Part shown: positions 56,591 through 64,000 of the stretch, one piece after another
Layout of the letters: every line of letters begins with the position of its first letter
How positions within the stretch are numbered: position 1 is the first letter of the stretch
Assembly: GCF_014192515.1 (NCBI RefSeq)
Contig: NZ_JACHYB010000001.1
Location: forward strand, 806,001-870,000
Length of the DNA: 64,000 nt
Source: Microbacter margulisiae
GTDB lineage: Bacteria > Bacteroidota > Bacteroidia > Bacteroidales > Paludibacteraceae
Direction: 5' to 3'
Position numbers and translations under genes: made by a program
The notes under the pieces: generated by a model
Seen by the model: only the letters and a program-made list of their open reading frames with translations
Database searches by the model: none
Told to the model about the DNA's origin: nothing

Positions 56591-56812
56591 TTAATCAAAT
56601 AATGTTGGGCTGTCTTTGTCCAATTGTTGCAGAATAGATCGCATGAGCGTTTCCCTCATGAAGCGCGAAGTATTATTAATTCTATACTTTGCCACATAGT
56701 GGTTGAGCATTTTAAATTCCTCATCATTCAACAAAAAGCTCATTCGATGTGTTCGTCTCATAGTTAGATGAGTAGAAGTATTTTTCTTGAGAGGTTTCGA
56801 TTTATGTGCCAT
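56591..56812 (-). CDS. Small ribbon-helix-helix-like DNA-binding protein
   Basis: A 73-residue basic protein. After a Lys-rich start (MAHKSKPLKKNTSTHLTMRR) it shows a strand-helix-helix pattern, HRMSFLLNDEEFKMLNHYVA, then KYRINNTSRFMRETLMRSIL, as in Arc/CopG-type folds and mobilisation accessory proteins of Bacteroidetes. It may be a chromosomal repressor. It begins 10 bp downstream of the DUF2721 gene on the same strand, so the two may be co-transcribed. The target is unknown. Confidence 0.65.
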   Translation of the reverse strand: MAHKSKPLKKNTSTHLTMRRTHRMSFLLNDEEFKMLNHYVAKYRINNTSRFMRETLMRSILQQLDKDSPTLFD

Positions 56813-56821
56813 ATTGCGGAA

Positions 56822-57295
56822 TTAATGTGCATCATGCTCTACTTCAATCCCGACAATCTCAAACCCTTTTTGCACTTCTTTTACTGCAAAAATAATGCCC
56901 GTTAATAAAAACGCCAGCCCAACAATAAACAATACAAGAGAAATTGAAGAAAGGACAACGGTTTCTCCAAAAACAAATTGCACGCCAATACTTAAGCAGG
57001 TTGCTATAAAAAAGCCTACTGCGGTAGAATATGAAACAACTGCATTGCGCACCAGATGAATGCGATTATAAAGCTTATCGATCTGCATGCGAATATTCTC
57101 CAGACGCGTAGCCTGCTTTTCAGGTAAGGGTTCTTTATCACTCTTTATCATCAAAGAACGCAACTCTTCATTTAGCGTCCGGATTCTGTTAACTACCAGC
57201 GAATACTTATTATTCATCCCCAATAAAAACAGGCCGCATGCCGAAATAAGAATTCCGGGAGCTAACATGGCTTCTATAATCTGAACAGTCTGCAT
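56822..57295 (-). CDS. DUF2721 membrane protein
   Basis: A 157-residue protein started at MQTVQIIEAMLAPGILISAC; the upstream extension is not family-like. One hydrophobic segment lies near the N-terminus (about 8-25). A charged helical loop follows (VVNRIRTLNEELRSLM...RLENIRMQIDKLYNRIHLVR), then two hydrophobic segments near 95-115 and 120-145. This matches DUF2721, a membrane family of unknown function. It lies 19 bp downstream of the cytidylyltransferase/kinase fusion. Confidence 0.8.
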   Translation of the reverse strand: MQTVQIIEAMLAPGILISACGLFLLGMNNKYSLVVNRIRTLNEELRSLMIKSDKEPLPEKQATRLENIRMQIDKLYNRIHLVRNAVVSYSTAVGFFIATCLSIGVQFVFGETVVLSSISLVLFIVGLAFLLTGIIFAVKEVQKGFEIVGIEVEHDAH

Positions 57296-57314
57296 AATCA
57301 ATGGTTTCAACAAA

Positions 57315-58469
57315 TTAAATATCCATCTGATGTCTCCGTACCGTGATTTGTATGCTGTCATCCAGCGGTTTGTCATGTACCAGAATCATATAACCTCCAC
57401 CACCTGCACCGGCTAATTTTTGTCCCAGCGTTATGGGTTTATATTCTTCAACTATTGCCTTTACATTTTGAGGCAACATAGCCGGAAATAGTTTTACCTG
57501 AGCTTCAAACGAACGGTTGAAATAATATGCGAATCTTTCCAAATCTTTTTTGATAATTGCATTCCAGCATCCTTCGGCGGCGTCTGTCAAGGCTTTGACA
57601 TTTTCTTTATTAATATAGGTCTCTTTTAATAGATTCAAACCCTGAGGACGCGGCCAAAGAAGCTTAAGCGATATATGCTGTTCGAGCCAATCAAGTACCG
57701 AGTCGTCTATACATGATTCTATCTTTTCCGGCCAATAGTCATTGTTGTAATAATGACGTACCAAGCCTGGCATACAAATCCCGATGGCATCCTGTGCACC
57801 GGAAACTTCTTCCCGCCCCGGTTCGTTCTCATACCGAAATGCCAATTGTGCTAATTTTTCCGGATGCATTGCAGGTAATGCATAAGGCCATAGCTTTTTC
57901 AATGCATTGCGCGTCGAAGTACTCATCCCACAACGCTCATTAAATTCAATCGTGGGTTCCAGGGACAAAGTAATAGCCCAGCCGGGATGAACTTTAGAAA
58001 CATAAGGCTGGTCTATCCATGTACCCGCTAAATCAATTCTATAAGGAAGATTACTGGCATTGGAATTTCGAATAGAGGTAGTGCTTCTAGTTGGCAAATT
58101 TAAATCGGGAATCCGCTTCAAAATTACGTACTCTATGTTATACTGCTTGCACAAAGATTCTTTTTGAGGAGAATGTCCATCTTCATTAACTACAAAAACG
58201 TCAGGACGAAACGTTTGCAGTTCGTTCACAAAATCCATAATGCCAGATCCCGAATTAATCCAGGCATCTGTTACATAACGGATTGATTTTACCATATAAA
58301 GACGTTCCAGCTCACTATTGATGGTCTCTCTACCTTTAAGTTCGCGAATGGTGTGATCTGAGCCGATACCTACGTAAAGATTTCCCAAAGAGGAAGCTTC
58401 TTTAAAGAACGCCACATGTCCACTATGCAATAGATCAAAACAACCCGTTACGAAAACTTTCTTTGGCAT
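57315..58469 (-). CDS. Bifunctional cytidylyltransferase-like / GHMP kinase-like protein
   Basis: A 384-residue two-domain protein. Residues 1-135 are a nucleotidyltransferase of the cytidylyltransferase type: VFVTGCFDLLHSGHVAFFKE with HxGH at 15-18, and the closing TRSTTSIR near 130. Residues about 140-384 resemble a GHMP sugar kinase: YRIDLAGTWIDQPYVSKVHP (substrate entry), RCGMSTSTRNALKKL in place of the usual GLGSSSA loop, SGAQDAIG as in heptose and fucose kinases, and the C-terminal LAGAGGGGYMILV. It could phosphorylate a sugar at C1 and then activate it with a nucleotide, as Fkp does for fucose, but the order of domains is reversed and the substrate is unknown. The kinase loop is non-canonical. 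Confidence 0.75.
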   Translation of the reverse strand: MPKKVFVTGCFDLLHSGHVAFFKEASSLGNLYVGIGSDHTIRELKGRETINSELERLYMVKSIRYVTDAWINSGSGIMDFVNELQTFRPDVFVVNEDGHSPQKESLCKQYNIEYVILKRIPDLNLPTRSTTSIRNSNASNLPYRIDLAGTWIDQPYVSKVHPGWAITLSLEPTIEFNERCGMSTSTRNALKKLWPYALPAMHPEKLAQLAFRYENEPGREEVSGAQDAIGICMPGLVRHYYNNDYWPEKIESCIDDSVLDWLEQHISLKLLWPRPQGLNLLKETYINKENVKALTDAAEGCWNAIIKKDLERFAYYFNRSFEAQVKLFPAMLPQNVKAIVEEYKPITLGQKLAGAGGGGYMILVHDKPLDDSIQITVRRHQMDI

Positions 58470-58506
58470 TAGCTTTAATTTTTAGAACATCACATGAACC
58501 TCTGCA

Positions 58507-61500
58507 TTAAAGATCTTTCCCATGACAGTTTTTGTATTTCTTTCCGCTACCGCATGGACATGGATCGTTGCGCCCGATTTTTTTCTCCACATGAATCGGT
58601 TGCTGGCGTTGTTGTTCGCGGGTATCTTGTTGTGTTGGATCTTCCGAATTTCCAATATTATCTTTACGAGTTTTGTAGTGACTGTAATCTGATCGTTTTT
58701 CCTGTGATGCCTGTTGCAATTGTTCCGGTTCTCGCGTAGGAATTTGTCCACGCATTAAAATAGATGTAATGCGACGATTAATACGATCGATCATATCTTT
58801 GAAAATGGTAAACGATTCCAGCTTATAGACAAGCAATGGATCCTTTTGCTCGTAGCTTGCATTCTGAACTGATTCACGCAGATCATCCATTTCGCGCAGA
58901 TGTTCCTTCCATTCGTCATCTATAGTCAACAATACGATAGCCTTTTCAAATGCCTTAACGACTTCTTTTCCTTCCGTTTTGTATGCATCTTCAAGATTAA
59001 CAGGTATGTTATACATCCGTTGACCATCAGAAAGCGGAATAAGAATATTTTGATACGTTTGGTTTGGCGTTTCAAAAACCTGTTTGATGACAGGATAAGC
59101 AATCCCTGCCAGTTTGTCCATTTTACGCTTAAAAGTCTCGAGAGCTTTACTATATAAAATTTCGACAACATCACGCTGACGCATTGAACGGAACTCTTGT
59201 TCGTCAAAAGGCAGCTCCATGGCAAACAAAGACATCACTTCGCCTTGCAAACCTTCATAATCGAGCATGGAATGTGTTTGCTCAACAACAGAATAAACGG
59301 TTTCACTAACAATGGTCAGAATATCCATTTCAATCCGTTCTCCGTTCAAGGCGTGGTTACGTCGCTTGTAGATCACCGTCCGTTGGGCATTCATGACATC
59401 GTCATACTCCAGCAATTGTTTCCGGATGCCGAAATTGTTTTCTTCAACCTTCATCTGGGCTTTCTCAATGGATCTGGAAATCATGCCATGCTCAATCATT
59501 TCTCCTTCTTTGAATCCCAACCGATCCATAATGCCCGTAATACGTTCCGAACCGAACAAGCGCATCAAATCATCTTCAAGTGATACATAAAACACAGACG
59601 ATCCCGGATCACCCTGACGGCCAGCACGACCACGTAACTGACGGTCAACGCGACGGCTTTCATGTCTTTCCGTACCAACAATAGCTAATCCACCAGCTTC
59701 TCTCACTTCCTGCGAGAGTTTTATATCTGTTCCACGACCAGCCATATTGGTAGCAATCGTTACTACCCCTCGTTGTCCAGCTTGAGCAACAATTTCGGCT
59801 TCACGTTGGTTTTGTTTTGCATTTAATACGTTATGCGTAATTTTACGCCCGGTTAACATCCGGCTAAGCAATTCTGAAATCTCTACGGATGTTGTTCCAA
59901 CCAATACAGGACGCCCCGCATTGATCAAGCTATTTACTTCCTCAATAACAGCTGCATATTTTTCACGTTTCGTTTTGTAAACACGATCATTCTGATCGAG
60001 ACGTAAAATAGAACGATTGGTTGGAATAACCATCACATCCAGTTTATAAATATCCCACAACTCACCAGCTTCCGTTTCAGCCGTACCCGTCATGCCAGCC
60101 AGTTTATGATACATACGGAAGTAATTTTGCAGCGTGATAGTAGCAAAAGTCTGTGTAGCTGCTTCCACTTTTACCCGTTCCTTAGCTTCCAATGCCTGAT
60201 GCAATCCATCTGAATAACGCCTGCCTTCCATTACACGTCCGGTCTGTTCATCCACGATTTTCACCTGTCCATTGATAACTACATATTCATCATCCCGTTC
60301 AAAAAGTGTATAGGCTTTCAGTAATTGGTGGATGGTGTGCACCCGTTCCTGTTTGATGGAGTAATCGGCAATCAATTCATCTTTATGCATCTGTTTTTCT
60401 TCTGCCGAAAGATGTTGCCGTTCAAGTTCAGCCATTTGTTCGCCGATGTTCGGCAAAACAAAGAAATGTGGATCGTCGGTATTTCCCGTAATCAGGTCAA
60501 TTCCCTTATCCGTCAGCTCCACGCTGTTGTTTCGTTCATCAATGACAAAATATAACGGATCGGTTACTTTATACATTTCACGGTTATTATCCTGCATATA
60601 GTAGGTTTCCGTTTTTTGCATATCGGCCTTGATGCCTTGTTCGCTTAAGAATTTGATTAAAGCTTTATTTTTAGGCAACCCCTTGTGAGCACGAAACAAC
60701 AACAAAGAACCTTCCTGGCGTTGCTTGTCATTATTCGATTTCATCAGATTACGCGAGTCAGCTAAAAGTTTATTGATCATAGCACGCTGTGCCTCATACA
60801 AACGCTCTACCTTAGGAAGCAATTCTTCAAACAATTGATCATCTCCCTTGGGTACCGGACCCGAAATAATCAAAGGGGTACGTGCATCATCAATCAACAC
60901 AGAATCGACCTCATCGACAATGGCATAATGATGTTCCCTTTGTACAACGTCCAGCAGGCTATTGGCCATGTTGTCACGCAAGTAATCAAAACCGAACTCG
61001 TTATTGGTTCCAAACGTGATATCAGCCTGATAAGCAGTTCTCCGCGGATCTGAGTTTGGATCATGTTTATCGATACAATCTACAGTCAAACCCTGGTACA
61101 TGTAAAGCGGCCCCATCCATTCCGAGTCACGTTTTGCCAGATAATCGTTCACCGTCACCACATGTACTCCGCGACCGGCTAAAGCATTCAAAAAGACAGG
61201 CAATGTTGCAACCAAGGTCTTCCCTTCCCCGGTAGCCATTTCAGCAATTTTCCCTTTATGCAATGCAACGCCGCCGACTAACTGGACATCGTAATGCACC
61301 ATGTCCCATTTCACCGTATTTCCTCCGGCAACCCAGGTATTGGAATAAATAGCCTTATCTCCTTCAATGCGTACAAAATCCGTTTTTGTAGCCAGCAAAC
61401 GATCTGCATCAGTAGCCGTCACTTCAATGGTATCATTTTCATAAAAACGACGGGCTGTATCTTTCATTATCGCAAAAGCCTCCGGCAAAACTTTATCCAA

Positions 61501-61806
61501 AATCTCTTCATATTTGTCCAGAACTTTCTTTTCCAGTTTATCGATTTCGTCGTAAATCTTATCCCGTTTTTCGAGCGATTCGCTTTCAATGGTCGCTTTC
61601 AGCTCAGCAATCCGATTATTTTCTTCAGCCACGTAGGTCTGAATCTCTTCTCTTATGGCTTGTGTACGACGCCGTACTTCATCATTGGATAATTTTGAAA
61701 TGACTTCGTATGCCTCTTTTACTTTTTCAACAACCGGCAATATTTCACGCAAATCCCGTTGCGATTTATTGCCAAACATTTTACTTAAAAACTCATTAAA
61801 CCCCAT
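58507..61806 (-). CDS. secA: Preprotein translocase ATPase SecA
   Basis: A 1,099-residue motor that drives proteins through SecYEG. Walker A lies in [20 protein letters not shown], Walker B in [20 protein letters not shown], with [13 protein letters not shown] and [18 protein letters not shown] in the second ATPase lobe and [23 protein letters not shown] as the arginine-finger region. The C-terminal zinc-binding tail [18 protein letters not shown] contacts SecB and lipid. The insertion between the nucleotide folds is large, as usual in Bacteroidetes. A -7 box lies about 120 bp upstream. Confidence 0.98.
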   Translation of the reverse strand: MGFNEFLSKMFGNKSQRDLREILPVVEKVKEAYEVISKLSNDEVRRRTQAIREEIQTYVAEENNRIAELKATIESESLEKRDKIYDEIDKLEKKVLDKYEEILDKVLPEAFAIMKDTARRFYENDTIEVTATDADRLLATKTDFVRIEGDKAIYSNTWVAGGNTVKWDMVHYDVQLVGGVALHKGKIAEMATGEGKTLVATLPVFLNALAGRGVHVVTVNDYLAKRDSEWMGPLYMYQGLTVDCIDKHDPNSDPRRTAYQADITFGTNNEFGFDYLRDNMANSLLDVVQREHHYAIVDEVDSVLIDDARTPLIISGPVPKGDDQLFEELLPKVERLYEAQRAMINKLLADSRNLMKSNNDKQRQEGSLLLFRAHKGLPKNKALIKFLSEQGIKADMQKTETYYMQDNNREMYKVTDPLYFVIDERNNSVELTDKGIDLITGNTDDPHFFVLPNIGEQMAELERQHLSAEEKQMHKDELIADYSIKQERVHTIHQLLKAYTLFERDDEYVVINGQVKIVDEQTGRVMEGRRYSDGLHQALEAKERVKVEAATQTFATITLQNYFRMYHKLAGMTGTAETEAGELWDIYKLDVMVIPTNRSILRLDQNDRVYKTKREKYAAVIEEVNSLINAGRPVLVGTTSVEISELLSRMLTGRKITHNVLNAKQNQREAEIVAQAGQRGVVTIATNMAGRGTDIKLSQEVREAGGLAIVGTERHESRRVDRQLRGRAGRQGDPGSSVFYVSLEDDLMRLFGSERITGIMDRLGFKEGEMIEHGMISRSIEKAQMKVEENNFGIRKQLLEYDDVMNAQRTVIYKRRNHALNGERIEMDILTIVSETVYSVVEQTHSMLDYEGLQGEVMSLFAMELPFDEQEFRSMRQRDVVEILYSKALETFKRKMDKLAGIAYPVIKQVFETPNQTYQNILIPLSDGQRMYNIPVNLEDAYKTEGKEVVKAFEKAIVLLTIDDEWKEHLREMDDLRESVQNASYEQKDPLLVYKLESFTIFKDMIDRINRRITSILMRGQIPTREPEQLQQASQEKRSDYSHYKTRKDNIGNSEDPTQQDTREQQRQQPIHVEKKIGRNDPCPCGSGKKYKNCHGKDL

Positions 61807-61924
61807 GATGAACAGTTATGTTAGAATATTTTTTCAGAAAAGAAAAGCCACACACGAAACGATATTGGTTAAACCACTGACGTGAGGACAATTATTAGGT
61901 CTCTATTTTTCTTTATTTTGCTGG

Positions 61925-61932
61925 CAAAGATA
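61925..61932 (-). promoter_or_regulatory. TATCTTTG -7 promoter box before secA
   Basis: Exact TAnnTTTG on the minus strand, about 120 bp before the secA start codon. No TTTG at ideal spacing upstream. Confidence 0.55.
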
Positions 61933-62419
61933 CACTTTTTCGGTGAGGAATCGGCATATTTTCAAGAAAGTGCATTCACCTTCTTCTCTGTTTCAGAGAT
62001 AGGCTAAATCAGGAAAATAAAGCGGATTGTCTTGTAGAAGTTGTATTATCCGAGTTAGCATATTGTGGAGAAGAACATCTTTTTGTAAATAACAATGGAC
62101 TCTAAAAGTGTATTTAGTCATCTCGACTAATCCCGCTTAATAGATGTTTTCGTAAAGCATCATCTGGCGGCAATAATAACTGTTTGCAACAGTTTAAAGT
62201 TTGTAGATACATAAGATGAAATTTTATAGCAAGAGACTCATTATGAAGTTGGGCTGTTAGCAACTGTACTTGTGGTTTGATTTTGTTACACGTATATAAT
62301 CCTGAGATGTTTGATTGAATTAGATTAAAATCTTGTTCCCACTGAACTTTTATTTGCTCAGTATTTCAATCCATTCAAGCATTATGTTGCTTCTCGGTAA
62401 AGGATTCCGGAACGAGGAG

Positions 62420-62451
62420 TTTGGATTTTCATGGATTCCTGAGTACATTTG
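62420..62451 (+). promoter_or_regulatory. Promoter of marC
   Basis: TTTG (62,420-62,423), 20 bases, then TACATTTG (62,444-62,451): a full match to the Bacteroidetes -33/-7 consensus. The start is predicted near 62,458, leaving a 100-nt leader. Confidence 0.7.
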
Positions 62452-62558
62452 AATCAAAATTCGGTTGCCATGCCTGATTCATACATAAGAATTGCACAAC
62501 AGGCAGGCAGATCGCCAAAGTAAGATCAAAACCAGCACTACGTTAAACGACAAACAAC

Positions 62559-63227
62559 ATGGATCTCTACCTGCATTCTTTTCTTCATCTCGTATTTATT
62601 GGTTTTGTGGCGCTTTTCCCTGTAGTCAACCCCATTGGGACAGCTTTTATCCTAAACCCTTACTTTTCCAGTTTAACCCTGAAAGAAAGGAGGAAAGTAG
62701 TGAAACGTATCGTGTTGTACGCATTCGTCCTCAGTGTGGTCACCTTGCTTGTGGGACATTGGATACTGGAGCTTTTCGGATTAACGGTGCCGGTAATCCA
62801 GTTAGCAGGGGGAATTATGATTTGTAAGATCGGGTGGGAATTTCTATCAACCGACAAGCCCAAAGATAATAATGCGAATGCGGCCCTGTCGCAACAATCA
62901 AACCTGACTTCCATCCAGGATCAACTCTTCTATCCAATCACCTTTCCCATGACAACGGGAGCAGGTACTATCGCTGTGCTATTTACACTGAGTGCCAATA
63001 GTGAAGCCAAGTCATTGCCCCTTTACCTCATCAACTCGGGAGCTTTGATCCTCTCCATCATCGGTATTTGCATTCTGATCTTTTTCTTTTACGTCAACGC
63101 AAACCGATTGATCAACTATATGGGTTCACACAGTGAAAAAATCGTTAACCGATTGAGCGCATTCCTGATTTTCTGCGTGGGTTTGCAAATTGCCATTCAG
63201 GGAATCATGCATCTTATCCACGGATAA
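62559..63227 (+). CDS. marC: MarC-family integral membrane protein
   Basis: A 222-residue protein with six predicted membrane segments. The family signature FVALFPVVNPIGTAFILNPY in the first helix and FYPITFPMTTGAGTIAVLFTLS in the middle are complete, and LSAFLIFCVGLQIAIQGIMHLI ends the protein. Despite the name, MarC is not shown to be a drug exporter, and its transport role is unknown. It converges with the MscS-type gene, their stops 8 bp apart. Confidence 0.93.
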   Translation: MDLYLHSFLHLVFIGFVALFPVVNPIGTAFILNPYFSSLTLKERRKVVKRIVLYAFVLSVVTLLVGHWILELFGLTVPVIQLAGGIMICKIGWEFLSTDKPKDNNANAALSQQSNLTSIQDQLFYPITFPMTTGAGTIAVLFTLSANSEAKSLPLYLINSGALILSIIGICILIFFFYVNANRLINYMGSHSEKIVNRLSAFLIFCVGLQIAIQGIMHLIHG

Positions 63228-63235
63228 AGTATCAT

Positions 63236-64000
63236 TTACCGTTTTCCGGTAGGGATATTGCCCTTTTGATCCATTGTGACTTTAAAAGTTGGAGGTTCAT
63301 AGTCGTCAGCCCAGTATTGTTCGGGAATAGAAGTCAGATTCCCGTCACGTTGCGCATGATAATGTGGCGACATGATTTCAATACCCCGTTCATTGCACAC
63401 GTCCTGAATATTTTGGTGCAACTCCGAATAAATCTGCATCATCTGTTGTGGAGCTTTGGTGTAACCGTTGATCTGATAGGAAACATAAAAGTCGTCGAGA
63501 CTGGTTTGCAGCACAAATGGTTTCGGTTCCTTCAAGATAAGGTTCGTCCGTAATGCTGCATCAATCAAAGCCTGGTGCATATCTTTCCATGGGACATCAT
63601 AGCCAATCGTAACGGTAGTGTGCAGAATCAAACCCTTATCCGGAGCGTCACTGCTGTAATTGATGGAATGGCTGCTCATCACGGTAGAGTTCGGAATGGA
63701 AATAATCTCGTTCTTGATGGTCCGAATACGGGTGACCAACAACGATTTTTCGATTACATCACCCACCACATCGCCAATCTTAACCCTGTCTCCTATTTTG
63801 AACAATCGCATGTAGGTGATGACCAATCCTGAAATAATATTGGACAACGAACCACTTGAACCAAATGTCAGAAGAAATCCTAAAAATACGGAGACTCCCC
63901 GAAAAATGGGAGATTCACTCCCCGGAAGATACGGAAAGATGACGATCACCAGAAAAGCCAATATCAACATCCGTATGATCTGGTAGGTAGGATTAGCCCA
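63236..64000 (-). CDS. MscS-family mechanosensitive channel, C-terminal part (runs off the window)
   Basis: The minus-strand frame is open to the window end, giving about 254 residues of the C-terminal part; the visible Met near 63,970 is internal. A membrane segment (LILAFLVIVIFPYLPGSESP) precedes the pore-lining helix region VFLGFLLTFGSSGSLSNIISGLVITYMR. The beta domain follows, FKIGDRVKIGDVVGDVIEKSLLVTRIRTIK, then IISIPNSTVMSSHSINYS and the alpha/beta cytoplasmic vestibule. It opens under membrane tension to release solutes during osmotic downshock. The extra N-terminal helices expected for this large subtype lie outside the window. Confidence 0.92.
   Translation of the reverse strand, partial: WANPTYQIIRMLILAFLVIVIFPYLPGSESPIFRGVSVFLGFLLTFGSSGSLSNIISGLVITYMRLFKIGDRVKIGDVVGDVIEKSLLVTRIRTIKNEIISIPNSTVMSSHSINYSSDAPDKGLILHTTVTIGYDVPWKDMHQALIDAALRTNLILKEPKPFVLQTSLDDFYVSYQINGYTKAPQQMMQIYSELHQNIQDVCNERGIEIMSPHYHAQRDGNLTSIPEQYWADDYEPPTFKVTMDQKGNIPTGKR

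Larger units (their letters stand above)
61807..62558. other. Divergent intergenic region between secA and marC, about 750 bp
   Basis: It contains the secA -7 box near the left end and a good marC promoter near the right end, both listed separately. The central 450 bp are AT-rich with stop codons in all frames, and I see no gene, repeat or RNA structure. Confidence 0.5.

Noticed and set aside
58482..58751. Small ORFs on either strand over the secA 3' end
   Set aside because: Both overlap the conserved zinc-binding tail of SecA and look like frame shadows.

Overview
The window comes from a Bacteroidota chromosome, most likely order Bacteroidales. The signs are SusC/SusD with an ECF sigma/FecR pair, a SprA-type T9SS barrel, a roughly 1,100-residue SecA, repeated TAnnTTTG (-7) promoter motifs, and a type II-C CRISPR locus with 47-bp repeats. 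A Paludibacter/Dysgonomonas-like relative is plausible but cannot be fixed from this sequence. No rRNA or tRNA gene was recognised.

Layout. 1-10,247 (minus strand) is a glycan-uptake locus: ECF sigma factor, FecR anti-sigma, STN-bearing SusC, SusD, sialate O-acetylesterase and the start of a beta-galactosidase-like lipoprotein. An IS1595-family element sits directly behind the susD stop codon. 10,845-15,515 is an EndoQ-like PHP nuclease fused to a UvrD-type helicase, cut by an IS4-family element with a 10-bp target duplication; removing the element restores one 1,069-codon frame. Then comes guaB, of a type resembling protozoan Tritrichomonas IMPDH.

17,244-24,783 is a compact type II-C CRISPR-Cas locus. 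cas9, cas1 and cas2 lie on the minus strand and a clear tracrRNA lies divergently upstream of cas9. The array has six full repeats, six spacers and one half repeat. The tracrRNA orientation shows that crRNAs are read from the minus strand. Each repeat carries TATCTTTG on that strand, and the half repeat at the upstream end keeps just the promoter half. A lone, nearly identical repeat 7 kb away lies in front of an S9 peptidase gene. A decayed coding sequence lies between cas1 and cas9.

24,851-37,813 holds envelope proteins, a DoxD-DoxA/DsrE sulfur module, the S9 peptidase, an Ig-like lipoprotein, and a TonB-dependent receptor behind a roughly 230-nt leader ending in an intrinsic terminator (riboswitch-like, class not recognised). 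It ends with a gene remnant and a peroxiredoxin.

38,226-64,000 is mostly housekeeping: uxaB-uxaA with a LacI-type regulator, free-methionine sulfoxide reductase, a LysE exporter, kdsA, a GtrA protein, ksgA, ruvA, sprA, an SQR-like flavoprotein with a tiny partner ORF, a ribbon-helix-helix protein, a DUF2721 protein, a cytidylyltransferase/GHMP-kinase fusion, secA, marC and a partial MscS-type channel.

The most noteworthy items are the split-function CRISPR repeats with the orphan repeat, the structured leader of the TonB receptor, the IS-disrupted EndoQ-UvrD fusion and the nucleotidyltransferase-kinase fusion.
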